Below are positions 24,105 through 31,753 of a DNA stretch of 64,000 bases, piece after piece (position 1 is the stretch's first letter; each line of letters starts with the position of its first letter). A program made the position numbers and the translations under genes. A model generated the notes under the pieces. The model did no database searches. It was not told where the DNA came from and saw nothing but the letters and a program-made list of their open reading frames with translations. This stretch comes from Streptomyces durocortorensis. GTDB lineage: Bacteria; Actinomycetota; Actinomycetes; Streptomycetales; Streptomycetaceae. The stretch is taken from NCBI RefSeq assembly GCF_031760065.1, contig NZ_CP134500.1:6448001-6512000 (forward strand). Direction: 5' to 3'.

Positions 24105-25142
24105 CTAAAGCAGAGTCAGCTGGGTGGGGCCGGACTCCGGGGTGGCGGCCGGGGCCGGGTCGGGAGCGATACGGCGGGCCTCGCCGCGCTGCGCCGGTCC
24201 GATGCCGAACTCGTCCGCCAGCTCGTGCACCTGACGGGTGATCCGGCGCTGGTACCACGTGGGGGCGTACGAGCCGTCCGCGTACATCCGTTCGTAGCGC
24301 GGCACCAGCTGCGGATGGTGCTGACCGAGCCAGTGCAGGTACCACTCGCGCGCGCCGGGGCGCAGATGCAGGACGAGCGGGGTCACCGAGGTCGCCCCGG
24401 CGGTGGCGATGGCGGCGACGGTGGTGCGCAGCTGCTCCGGGCGGTCGCCGAGGAAGGGGATGACCGGGGCCATCAGGACCGAGCAACCGATCCCCGCGTC
24501 GGTGAGGGCCCGCACCACGTCCAGGCGGCGTTCGGGGGAGGGAGTGCCCGGCTCGACAGTCCGCCACAGCTCCCGGTCGGTGAAGCCCACGGAGACCGAG
24601 ACACCGATCTCGGTGACCTCGGCCGCCTGCCGCAGCAGCTCCAGGTCCCGCAGGATCAGCGTGCCCTTCGTCAGGATCGAGAAGGGGTTCGCCCGGTCGC
24701 GCAGGGCGGCGATGATGCCGGGCATCAACCGGTACCGGCCCTCGGCCCGCTGGTAGCAGTCGACATTGGTGCCCATCGCGATGTGCTCGCCCCGCCAGTG
24801 CCGGGAGGCCAGCTCCCGCTGGAGCAGCTCGGCCGCGTTGACCTTGACGACGATCTGGGAGTCGAAGCCGATGCCCGTGTCCAGGTCCAGGTAGCTGTGG
24901 GTCTTGCGGGCGAAGCAGTACACGCAGGCGTGAGTGCAGCCCCGGTAGGGGTTGACCGTCCATTCGAACGGCATCCGCGAAGCCCCGGGCACCCGGTTCA
25001 GGATCGAACGGGCCCGGATCTCGTGGAAGGTGATGCCCCGGAACTCCGGGGTGTCGAACGTGCGCGTGGTCACCGCGTCCGCGGCGAAGAGCGCGCTGTT
25101 CCCGGCCGTCGAGCGGTTTTCGGCCAGATTGTCCCAGCGCAT
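24105..25142 (-). CDS. Rv2578c-family radical SAM protein
   Basis: 345 residues from the ATG at 25142 (MRWDNLAENR), preceded by GAGGAGG; the frame is open 13 codons further but this start fits the family. The [4Fe-4S] motif CTHACVYC gives Cys69, Cys73 and Cys76 (C-x3-C-x2-C), within FEWTVNPYRGCTHACVYC. SILTKGTLILRD and VGFTDRELWR are typical of this spore-photoproduct-lyase-related group. Function unproven; the mycobacterial relative is associated with the DNA-damage response. The gene is preceded by an SOS-box-like operator beside its -10, which supports a damage-linked role. Confidence 0.88.
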   Translation of the reverse strand: MRWDNLAENRSTAGNSALFAADAVTTRTFDTPEFRGITFHEIRARSILNRVPGASRMPFEWTVNPYRGCTHACVYCFARKTHSYLDLDTGIGFDSQIVVKVNAAELLQRELASRHWRGEHIAMGTNVDCYQRAEGRYRLMPGIIAALRDRANPFSILTKGTLILRDLELLRQAAEVTEIGVSVSVGFTDRELWRTVEPGTPSPERRLDVVRALTDAGIGCSVLMAPVIPFLGDRPEQLRTTVAAIATAGATSVTPLVLHLRPGAREWYLHWLGQHHPQLVPRYERMYADGSYAPTWYQRRITRQVHELADEFGIGPAQRGEARRIAPDPAPAATPESGPTQLTLL

Positions 25143-25169
25143 GGACGCCTCCTCGGTAGCACTGGCCAC

Positions 25170-25187
25170 AGAATAGAACACTTGTTC
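25170..25187 (-). promoter_or_regulatory. LexA-type SOS box next to -10 of the radical SAM gene
   Basis: GAAC-ACTT-GTTC at 25176-25187 has the perfect core of the actinobacterial LexA site (TCGAAC-N4-GTTCGA). Read on the minus strand it is followed at once by TATTCT (25170-25175), a TANNNT -10 box, so bound LexA would sit in the -35/-10 spacer. The predicted start leaves a leader of about 20 nt with GAGGAGG. The -35 itself is weak. Confidence 0.7.
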
Positions 25188-25291
25188 CCTTGATCGTGCG
25201 GACCGGCCCGTCGGCCCCGATTTTGAGCGGCTGTGCCCGAGGTGGTTGGCTCAGCTCACCCACCGAACCACCGACTGCTGGAGGAACAGCC

Positions 25292-25735
25292 ATGGCGCAG
25301 GTCGAGGCCACGACGGAGCGGATCATCGCGGCGGACGCGGAGGCGGTGTTCGACGCGCTGGCCGACTACAAGGACGTCCGCGGCAAGGTGCTGACCGGGC
25401 ACTTCAGCGAGTACGAGGTCCGCGAGGGCGGCGACGGCGAGGGCACCCTGGTCCACTGGAAGCTCCAGGCCACCAGCAAGCGCGTCCGGGACTGCCTGCT
25501 GGAGGTCAGCGAGCCGACCGACGGGCAGCTCGTCGAGAAGGACCGCAACTCCTCCATGGTCACCACCTGGACGGTCACCCCGGCCGGTGAGGGCAGGTCC
25601 AAGGCCGTGGTCACCACCGTCTGGGACGGCGCGGGCGGCATCGGCGGCTTCTTCGAGCGGACCTTCGCCCCCAAGGGCCTCGGCAGGATCTACGACGAGC
25701 TGCTCCAGAACCTCGCCACCGAGGTCGAGAAGTAG
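25292..25735 (+). CDS. SRPBCC (polyketide cyclase/START-like) family protein
   Basis: 147 residues from the ATG at 25292, preceded by GGAGGAAC. The beginning AQVEATTERIIAADAEAVFDALADY is the usual first strand and helix of the helix-grip fold, and FFERTFAPKGLGRIYDELLQNLATEVEK is the long C-terminal helix. Such proteins bind hydrophobic ligands or act in membrane-lipid handling; no catalytic residues are obvious. Divergent from the radical SAM gene with a 149-bp shared control region. Confidence 0.85.
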   Translation: MAQVEATTERIIAADAEAVFDALADYKDVRGKVLTGHFSEYEVREGGDGEGTLVHWKLQATSKRVRDCLLEVSEPTDGQLVEKDRNSSMVTTWTVTPAGEGRSKAVVTTVWDGAGGIGGFFERTFAPKGLGRIYDELLQNLATEVEK

Positions 25736-25942
25736 TTCCCGGGCGGTCGCCCTCTCCGCACCAGGGCTCGAACAGTCAGGCCTCACCGGAACGGGTGGTT
25801 TTCCGGGGCGGCCGGTTGTGCGCCGTAGCGGCTCCCACCGGCGCACGAGCCCTCCGTACGCGCCCTGTACGCCCCTCGTCGCGTTTGCCCCGCCTCGCCG
25901 CACGATGCGAGAAACGGGTGTCGCAGACGCGACGAGGGGAGC

Positions 25943-26290
25943 GTTACGTGGTGCGCGGGACGCCTCGCCGGGTCCGTCCTCACCGCCGACGGCACCCCGG
26001 TCAGCGTGCAGGAGGCCCGCGAGACCCGGCAGGACGTCGAGCCGGCGGGCGGGGCCGTGCTGTGCGGTGTCGTGCGGGCCACCGGCGGACGCCGCGTCGA
26101 GGACACCCGGGTCACCCTGCTCGACGCGGCGGGCCATGTGGTGGACACCCTCACGACCGGGCCCGACGGCTCGTTCCGGTTCGTCGACCTGTCGTCGGGC
26201 GAATACACCGTGATCGCCGCCGGGTACCCGCCGGTGGCCACCGTGCTCCAGGTCCCCGGTGAAAGCGTTCGACGCCTCGGACAGGAAAGG
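25943..26290 (+). pseudogene. Remnant of a CnaB/carboxypeptidase-regulatory-like surface protein
   Basis: Frame 2 encodes a good match to a beta-sandwich repeat: GSVLTADGTPVSVQEARET, then GGAVLCGVVRATGGRRVEDTRVTLLDAAG, TTGPDGSFRFVDLSSGEYT and VIAAGYPPVATVLQVPG. This is the closing part of multi-repeat extracellular proteins with CnaB-like domains. No convincing start codon or signal lies upstream, and after about 26265 the frame turns into Arg-rich sequence that does not look coding, so both ends seem lost. A GTG at 26006 would give a 125-residue product ending ATGA-overlapped with the next gene, so a short expressed protein cannot be excluded. Confidence 0.5.
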
Positions 26291-26379
26291 GACCGCCGGA
26301 GGGACCTTCGCCGGACTGGACCTCTGGCGAGCCCGATCTCCCTGGCCCACGCCGCTCGCGGCGCGTACGGTGTGGCGGC

Positions 26380-27213
26380 ATGAAGATCCTCATCAGCGCC
26401 GACATGGAGGGCGCCACCGGAGTGACCTGGCCGGCCGACGTGCTGCCGGGGACTCCTCAGTGGGAGCGCTGCCGGTCGATGTTCACCTCCGACGTGAACG
26501 CGGCGGCCCTCGGCTTCTACGACGGCGGCGCCGACCAGGTCCTGGTCAACGAGGCCCACTGGTCGATGCGGAACCTGCTGCTGGAGCACATGGACGAACG
26601 GGTCCAGATGCTCACCGGCAAACACAAGTCGCTCTCCATGGTGGAGGGCATCCAGCACGGCGACGTGGACGCGGTGGCCTTCGTCGGCTATCACACAGGC
26701 GCCGGCACGGAGGGCGTCCTCGCCCACACCTACCTCGCCAACTCCATCACCGGCGTCTGGCTCAACGGGGTCCGCGCGAGCGAGGGCCTGCTCAACGCGC
26801 ATGTCGCCGCCGAGTACGGTGTCCCCGTCATCCTTGTCACCGGCGACGACCTGACCTGCGTGGACGCCGAGGGATACGCCCCCGACGCCCGCAAGGTCGC
26901 CGTCAAGGACCACGTCTCCCGCTACGCGGCGGTGTGCCGCACCCCGGCCCGTACCGCCGCCGACATCCGGGCGGCGGCGAAGGACGCCACCGCGCTCGCG
27001 GGGCGGCGGGAGCCCGTCACCGGAGGGACGTTCACCGTGGAGCTGGAGTTCGACGCCGAACATCTGGCGGCCGCGGCGACCGTGGTGCCCGGTGTGGCGG
27101 CGACCGGCGAGAGGCGCGTCGCGTACACCGGCGCGACGATGTACGAAGGCATTCGCACGTTCAAGGCGGTGACGACGATCGTGTCGGCCGCTGTGGAGGA
27201 ACAATATGGCTGA
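26380..27213 (+). CDS. M55 D-aminopeptidase (DppA-like)
   Basis: 277 residues. The zinc ligands of Bacillus DppA have counterparts here: Asp8 and Glu10 (ISADMEGATG), His60 (NEAHWSM), His105 (VGYHTGAG) and Glu135 (RASEGLLNA). The enzyme class removes N-terminal D-alanine or D-amino acids from peptides. Length matches the family. It is first of four peptidase genes, overlapping the M20 gene by 8 bp, so the set probably works on peptidoglycan-derived or other D-residue peptides. Cytoplasmic, no signal peptide. Confidence 0.9.
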   Translation: MKILISADMEGATGVTWPADVLPGTPQWERCRSMFTSDVNAAALGFYDGGADQVLVNEAHWSMRNLLLEHMDERVQMLTGKHKSLSMVEGIQHGDVDAVAFVGYHTGAGTEGVLAHTYLANSITGVWLNGVRASEGLLNAHVAAEYGVPVILVTGDDLTCVDAEGYAPDARKVAVKDHVSRYAAVCRTPARTAADIRAAAKDATALAGRREPVTGGTFTVELEFDAEHLAAAATVVPGVAATGERRVAYTGATMYEGIRTFKAVTTIVSAAVEEQYG

Positions 27214-28549
27214 CGCCCCCGGCCGGCTCGGTCCCGTGGACCGGCAGGCGCTCGACGAGGTGGTGACGTTCACCTCCGAGCTCATCCGGATCGACACCAC
27301 CAACCGGGGCGGCGGCGACTGCCGGGAGCGTCCGGCCGCCGAGTACGTCGCCGAGCGGCTCGCGGACGCCGGACTCCGGCCGACCCTGCTGGAGCGGACC
27401 CCCGGCCGGACCAACGTCGTCGCCCGCATCCCCGGCACCGACCCGACGGCCGACGCGCTGCTCGTCCACGGCCATCTCGACGTGGTGCCCGCCGAGCCCG
27501 CCGACTGGAGCGTGCACCCCTTCTCCGGCGAGGTGAGCGACGGAGTCGTGTGGGGGCGGGGTGCCGTCGACATGAAGAACATGGACGCGATGGTCCTCGC
27601 CGTCGTACGCGGCTGGGCCCGCGAGGGGTTCCGGCCCCGGCGCGACATCGTCATCGCGTACACCGCCGACGAGGAGGACAGCGCAGCCGACGGCTCCGGC
27701 TTCCTCGCCGACCGGCACGCACAGCTCTTCGAGGGCTGCACGGAGGGCATCAGCGAGTCCGGGGCGTTCACCTTCCACGCCGGGGGCGGCCTCTCGCTGT
27801 ACCCGATCGCCGCGGGCGAACGCGGCACCGGCTGGCTGAAGCTCACCGCCGAGGGCCGGGCCGGGCACGGCTCCAAGGTCAACGGGGAGAACGCGGTGAG
27901 CGCGCTCGCCGCCGCCGTCGCCCGGATCGGCGAACACGAGTGGCCCATCCGCCTCACCCCGACCGTGCGCGCCGCGATCACCGAGATCGCCGCCCTGCAC
28001 GGCATCACCGCCGACCCCGACGACCCCGGCTTCGACGTCGCCGAGCTCCTCGGCAAGCTCGGCCCCGCCGCGTCCCTCGTCGAGAACACCGTCCGCAACA
28101 GCAGCAACCCGACGATGCTGGACGCCGGTTACAAGGTCAACGTCATTCCCGGCCATGCCACCGCCTTCATCGACGGGCGCACGGTCCCCGGCGGCGACGA
28201 CGAGTTCCGGGCGACCCTGGACCGGCTCACCGGCCCCCGCGTCTCCTGGGAGTTCCACCACCGCGAGGGGGCCCTCCAGGCCCCGATCGACTCGCCGACG
28301 TACGCCAAGCTGCGCGCTGCCGTCGAGCGGTTCGACCCGGGCGCGCACACCGTGCCGTACTGCATGTCCGGCGGAACCGACGCCAAGCAGTTCGCCCGCC
28401 TGGGCATCACCGGCTACGGCTTCACCCCGCTGAAGCTCCCCGTCGGCTTCGACTACCAGCGCCTCTTCCACGGCGTCGACGAACGCGTACCCGTCGACGC
28501 CCTCCACTTCGGCGTCCGCGTGCTCGACCACTACCTGCGCACCGCCTGA
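27206..28549 (+). CDS. M20-family metallopeptidase
   Basis: 447 residues from an ATG at 27206 inside the end of the M55 gene, with GGAGG just before it. Di-zinc signatures: LLVHGHLDVVPAEP (HxD), GRGAVDMKNMDAM, and YTADEEDSA with the catalytic Glu-Glu pair; late SGGTDAKQFARLGITGYGF and RLFHGVDERV. The dimerisation domain is at about residues 210-330. Members include ArgE/DapE deacylases and carboxypeptidase G2-like di/tripeptidases; in this operon a dipeptidase or acyl-peptide hydrolase role is most likely. Confidence 0.88.
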   Translation: MADAPGRLGPVDRQALDEVVTFTSELIRIDTTNRGGGDCRERPAAEYVAERLADAGLRPTLLERTPGRTNVVARIPGTDPTADALLVHGHLDVVPAEPADWSVHPFSGEVSDGVVWGRGAVDMKNMDAMVLAVVRGWAREGFRPRRDIVIAYTADEEDSAADGSGFLADRHAQLFEGCTEGISESGAFTFHAGGGLSLYPIAAGERGTGWLKLTAEGRAGHGSKVNGENAVSALAAAVARIGEHEWPIRLTPTVRAAITEIAALHGITADPDDPGFDVAELLGKLGPAASLVENTVRNSSNPTMLDAGYKVNVIPGHATAFIDGRTVPGGDDEFRATLDRLTGPRVSWEFHHREGALQAPIDSPTYAKLRAAVERFDPGAHTVPYCMSGGTDAKQFARLGITGYGFTPLKLPVGFDYQRLFHGVDERVPVDALHFGVRVLDHYLRTA

Positions 28550-28574
28550 CCCGCACCTGGGGGGACCGACCGAC

Positions 28575-30596
28575 GTGAACACCGTGCCCGCGCCCGCAGC
28601 CCCGTACGGAACCTGGCCGTCGCCGATCGACGCGGCCCTCGCCGCCTCGCACGACGGCAGGCCCGACCATCTCGGCACCGTCGGCGACGAGGTGTGGTGG
28701 ACCGAGCCGCGCCCCGCCGAGGGCGGTCGCCGCGCCCTGATGCGCCGCCGCGCCGACGGCAGCACCGCCCCGGTGCTGCCCGTCCCGTGGAACGCCCGCA
28801 GCCGGGTCATCGAGTACGGCGGACAGCCCTGGGCGGGCGCGGTGCGCGAGGACGGCGAACTCCTCGTGGTGTTCGTCCACTTCACCGACCAGCGGCTGTA
28901 CGCCTACGCCCCCGACGGGACCGGTGAGCCGTGGCCGCTCACCCCGGTCTCGGAGCTCGGCGGGGGGCGGCGCTGGGTCGACCCCCAACTGCGCCTGGAG
29001 CAAGGGTCAGAGGGGGAGGTGTGGTGCGTGCTGGAGGAGTTCACCGGACCCGCCCCGACCGATGTGCGCCGGGTCCTCGCCGCCGTACCGCTGGACGGCT
29101 CGGCGGCCGACGACCGCTCGGCGATCCGTGAACTCTCCGACGGCCGGCACCGGTTCGTCACCGGCCCCCGGATCTCCCACGACGGGCGGCGGGCCGCCTG
29201 GATCGCCTGGGACCACCCGCGGATGCCCTGGGACGGCACGGTGGTGATGCTGGCGGAGATCACGGAGGCCGGTGAACTCGCCGGCGTACGGCCCCTGGTG
29301 GGAGATGTCCAGGAATCGGTCTGCCAGATCGAGTGGGACCGCGACGGCAGCCTCCTGTTCGTCTCCGACCTCGCCGGCTGGTGGGAGCTCCAGCGCATCC
29401 GCCCCGACGCCGTGGCGGGTGGCGTGGTGCCCAGCAGTCGCCTTCTGCCTCCCCGGGGCGAGGAGTTCGGCGGGCCGCTGTGGAAGATCGGGCTGCGCTG
29501 GTTCCACCCGCTGGACAACGGGCTGATCGCCGTCCTGCACGGCAAGGGCACCACCCGCCTGGGCATCCTCGACCCGGAGACCGGCGAACTCGCCGACGTG
29601 CCCGGCCCGTGGACCGCCTGGGCCGACACGCTCACCGTCCACGGCAGCCTGGTCGTCGGCGTCGCCGCCGGCCCCCGCACCGGCTACGAGGTCATCGAGC
29701 TGGACACCGCCACCGGGCACACCCGGACCATCGGCGCACCCCACCGCGACCCGGTCGATCCGGCCTACTACCCCGTGCCCGAGGACCGCACCTTCACCGG
29801 CCCCGACGGCCGCGAGATCCACGCCCACCTCTACCCGCCGCACAGCCCCGACCGCACCGGACCCGAGGGCGGGAAACCCCCGTACGTCATGTGGGCGCAC
29901 GGCGGCCCCACCGGCCACGCGCCGCTCGTTCTCGACCTGGAGATCGCCTACTTCACCTCGCGCGGCATCGGCGTCGCCGAGGTCAACTACGGCGGCTCCA
30001 CCGGCTACGGCCGCCGCTACCGGGAGCGGCTGCGCGGCGAGTGGGGCGTCGTCGACGTGGCGGACTGCGCGGCCGTCGCCTCGGCCCTGGTCGAGGAGGG
30101 GGCCGCCGATCCGGACCGGCTCGCGATCCGGGGCGGCAGCGCGGGCGGCTGGACCGCCGCCGCGTCCCTGACCGGCACGGACCTGTACGCCTGCGGGACG
30201 ATCATCTACCCCATCCTGGACCTCGAAGGGTGGGCCACCGACGAGACCCATGACTTCGAGTCGCGCTATCTGGAGTCCCTCGTCGGCCCGTACGCCGAGG
30301 TGCCCGAGCGCTACCGCGAACGCTCCCCGATCAACCGCACCGACCGGCTGACCTCCCAGTTCCTGCTGCTCCAGGGCCTGGACGACGTGATCTGCCCGCC
30401 CGCCCAGTGCGAGCGGTTCCTCGCCGCCGTCGCGGGCCGGGGCATCGCCCACGCCTACCTCGCCTTCGAGGGCGAGAGCCACGGCTTCCGGCGCGCGGAG
30501 ACGCTGGTCCGCGCGCTGGAGGCCGAACTCTCCCTCTACGCACAGACGTTCGGCATCGAGCACCCCGACGTGCCCCGGCTGGAGCTGACGACGTGA
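28575..30596 (+). CDS. S9-family (prolyl oligopeptidase/acylaminoacyl-peptidase type) peptidase
   Basis: 673 residues from a GTG at 28575 following GGGGGGACC. The first 400 residues form a beta-propeller; the C-terminal alpha/beta-hydrolase has YVMWAHGGPTGHAP (oxyanion region), nucleophile Ser522 in RGGSAGGWTAA, the acid in LLLQGLDDVICPP, and the histidine in EGESHGFR. No signal peptide, so it is a cytoplasmic oligopeptidase of the S9C kind. It is 25 bp after the M20 gene, and its TGA overlaps the GTG of the LD-carboxypeptidase gene. Confidence 0.9.
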   Translation: MNTVPAPAAPYGTWPSPIDAALAASHDGRPDHLGTVGDEVWWTEPRPAEGGRRALMRRRADGSTAPVLPVPWNARSRVIEYGGQPWAGAVREDGELLVVFVHFTDQRLYAYAPDGTGEPWPLTPVSELGGGRRWVDPQLRLEQGSEGEVWCVLEEFTGPAPTDVRRVLAAVPLDGSAADDRSAIRELSDGRHRFVTGPRISHDGRRAAWIAWDHPRMPWDGTVVMLAEITEAGELAGVRPLVGDVQESVCQIEWDRDGSLLFVSDLAGWWELQRIRPDAVAGGVVPSSRLLPPRGEEFGGPLWKIGLRWFHPLDNGLIAVLHGKGTTRLGILDPETGELADVPGPWTAWADTLTVHGSLVVGVAAGPRTGYEVIELDTATGHTRTIGAPHRDPVDPAYYPVPEDRTFTGPDGREIHAHLYPPHSPDRTGPEGGKPPYVMWAHGGPTGHAPLVLDLEIAYFTSRGIGVAEVNYGGSTGYGRRYRERLRGEWGVVDVADCAAVASALVEEGAADPDRLAIRGGSAGGWTAAASLTGTDLYACGTIIYPILDLEGWATDETHDFESRYLESLVGPYAEVPERYRERSPINRTDRLTSQFLLLQGLDDVICPPAQCERFLAAVAGRGIAHAYLAFEGESHGFRRAETLVRALEAELSLYAQTFGIEHPDVPRLELTT

Positions 30597-31555
30597 CGCG
30601 CGAGAAGCGCGGCCCGGCGGCTCCCCTCGCTCGGCCGCCCCGGTTGCGCCCCGGTTCCCGGGTCGCCGTCGTGGCGCCCAGCGGTCCTGTCCCCGCCGAC
30701 CGGCTGGAGGAGGGGCTCGCGATCCTGCGCGACTGGGGCCTCGACCTGGTTGTCGGCCTCCATGTCCTGTCCGTACACCCGGAGTTGGACTACCTCGCCG
30801 GGGCGGACGCGGACCGGGCGAAGGACCTTCAGGCCGCGTGGTGCGACCCGTCCGTGGACGCGGTGCTGTGCGCCCGGGGCGGGTACGGCGCGCACCGCAT
30901 GGTCGACCTGGTCGACTGGGCAGCGATCCGGGCCGCCGGGCCCAAGGCCTTCGTCGGCTACAGCGACATCACCGCGCTGCACGAGGCGTTCGCTCTGCGG
31001 GCCGGGTTCGCCACGCTGCACGGGCCCATGGTCGCCACCGACGCGTTCCTGAAGGACCCGGCGGCCCGGGAGCATCTGCGCGCCACCCTCTTCGAGCCCG
31101 AGACCGTGCGCACCCTCGGCCTGGACACGGCGGCCGCCCTGGTCCCGGGGCGGGCGCGGGGCGTCACGTTCGGCGGGTGCGTCAGCCTGCTCGCCGCCGG
31201 CACCGGCACCCCGGGCGGCCGCACCGGGGCCCGGGGCGGGCTGCTGGTGATCGAGGACACCGGGGAGGAGCCCTACCGGCTCGACGGAATCCTCACCCGG
31301 CTGCTGCGGTCCGGCGCCCTGGAGGGGGTCGCCGGGATCGTCTGCGGGTCCTGGCAGGAGTGCGGGCCGTACGAGAAAGTCCGCGCCGTGCTCGCCGACC
31401 GGTTCGGGCCGCTCGGCATACCCGTGGCCGAGGAGCTGGGGTTCGGGCACGGGGATGCCGCGCCCACGATCCCCCTGGGCGTGCCCGCGGTGCTGAACGC
31501 GCCGTCGGAAGGCGGCCGTTGCACGCTGACCGTCGAGGTCCCCGCCCTGCTCTGA
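30593..31555 (+). CDS. S66-family LD-carboxypeptidase
   Basis: 320 residues from a GTG at 30593 overlapping the S9 stop (GTGA). Catalytic triad as in LdcA: Ser124 in GYSDIT, Glu221 in VIEDTGEEPYRLD, His286 in GFGHGDAAPTIPLG. The enzyme releases the terminal D-Ala from murein tetrapeptides, or in related MccF proteins cleaves acyl-sulfamoyl peptides. The operon context with a D-aminopeptidase favours muropeptide breakdown. A perfect hairpin ends the operon. Confidence 0.9.
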   Translation: MTREKRGPAAPLARPPRLRPGSRVAVVAPSGPVPADRLEEGLAILRDWGLDLVVGLHVLSVHPELDYLAGADADRAKDLQAAWCDPSVDAVLCARGGYGAHRMVDLVDWAAIRAAGPKAFVGYSDITALHEAFALRAGFATLHGPMVATDAFLKDPAAREHLRATLFEPETVRTLGLDTAAALVPGRARGVTFGGCVSLLAAGTGTPGGRTGARGGLLVIEDTGEEPYRLDGILTRLLRSGALEGVAGIVCGSWQECGPYEKVRAVLADRFGPLGIPVAEELGFGHGDAAPTIPLGVPAVLNAPSEGGRCTLTVEVPALL

Positions 31556-31578
31556 GCCTCCTCGGCCACCCGTCGTAT

Positions 31579-31610
31579 CCGCGCCCGCACCGCAGTCCGT
31601 GCGGGCGCGG
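31579..31610 (+). terminator. Perfect 12-bp hairpin ending the peptidase operon
   Basis: CCGCGCCCGCAC (31579-31590) and GTGCGGGCGCGG (31599-31610) pair fully around an 8-nt loop, 23 bp after the LD-carboxypeptidase stop. Confidence 0.7.
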
Positions 31611-31714
31611 AGTTGGTGTGTTTCCGCGCGCAGAACGTGAACATCCGTCAAGAACCACTGACAGAAGCGTTGACACTGCTATGACGTGTGTCACAGCATG
31701 AGCGCGGCCCAATA

Positions 31715-31730
31715 CTTACCGGTCGGTAAG
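31715..31730. promoter_or_regulatory. Operator-like palindrome CTTACC-N4-GGTAAG
   Basis: Perfect 6-bp arms separated by GGTC, 23 bp upstream of the GTG of the S15 hydrolase gene. The TTACCGGTCGGTAA form is a pattern widely seen for TetR-family repressors. It lies where a promoter or transcription start should be, suggesting repression of the following gene. No TetR gene is adjacent, so the regulator is probably encoded elsewhere. Confidence 0.6.
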
Positions 31731-31753
31731 GTTACCTCGGTGTGGAGGTCCTC

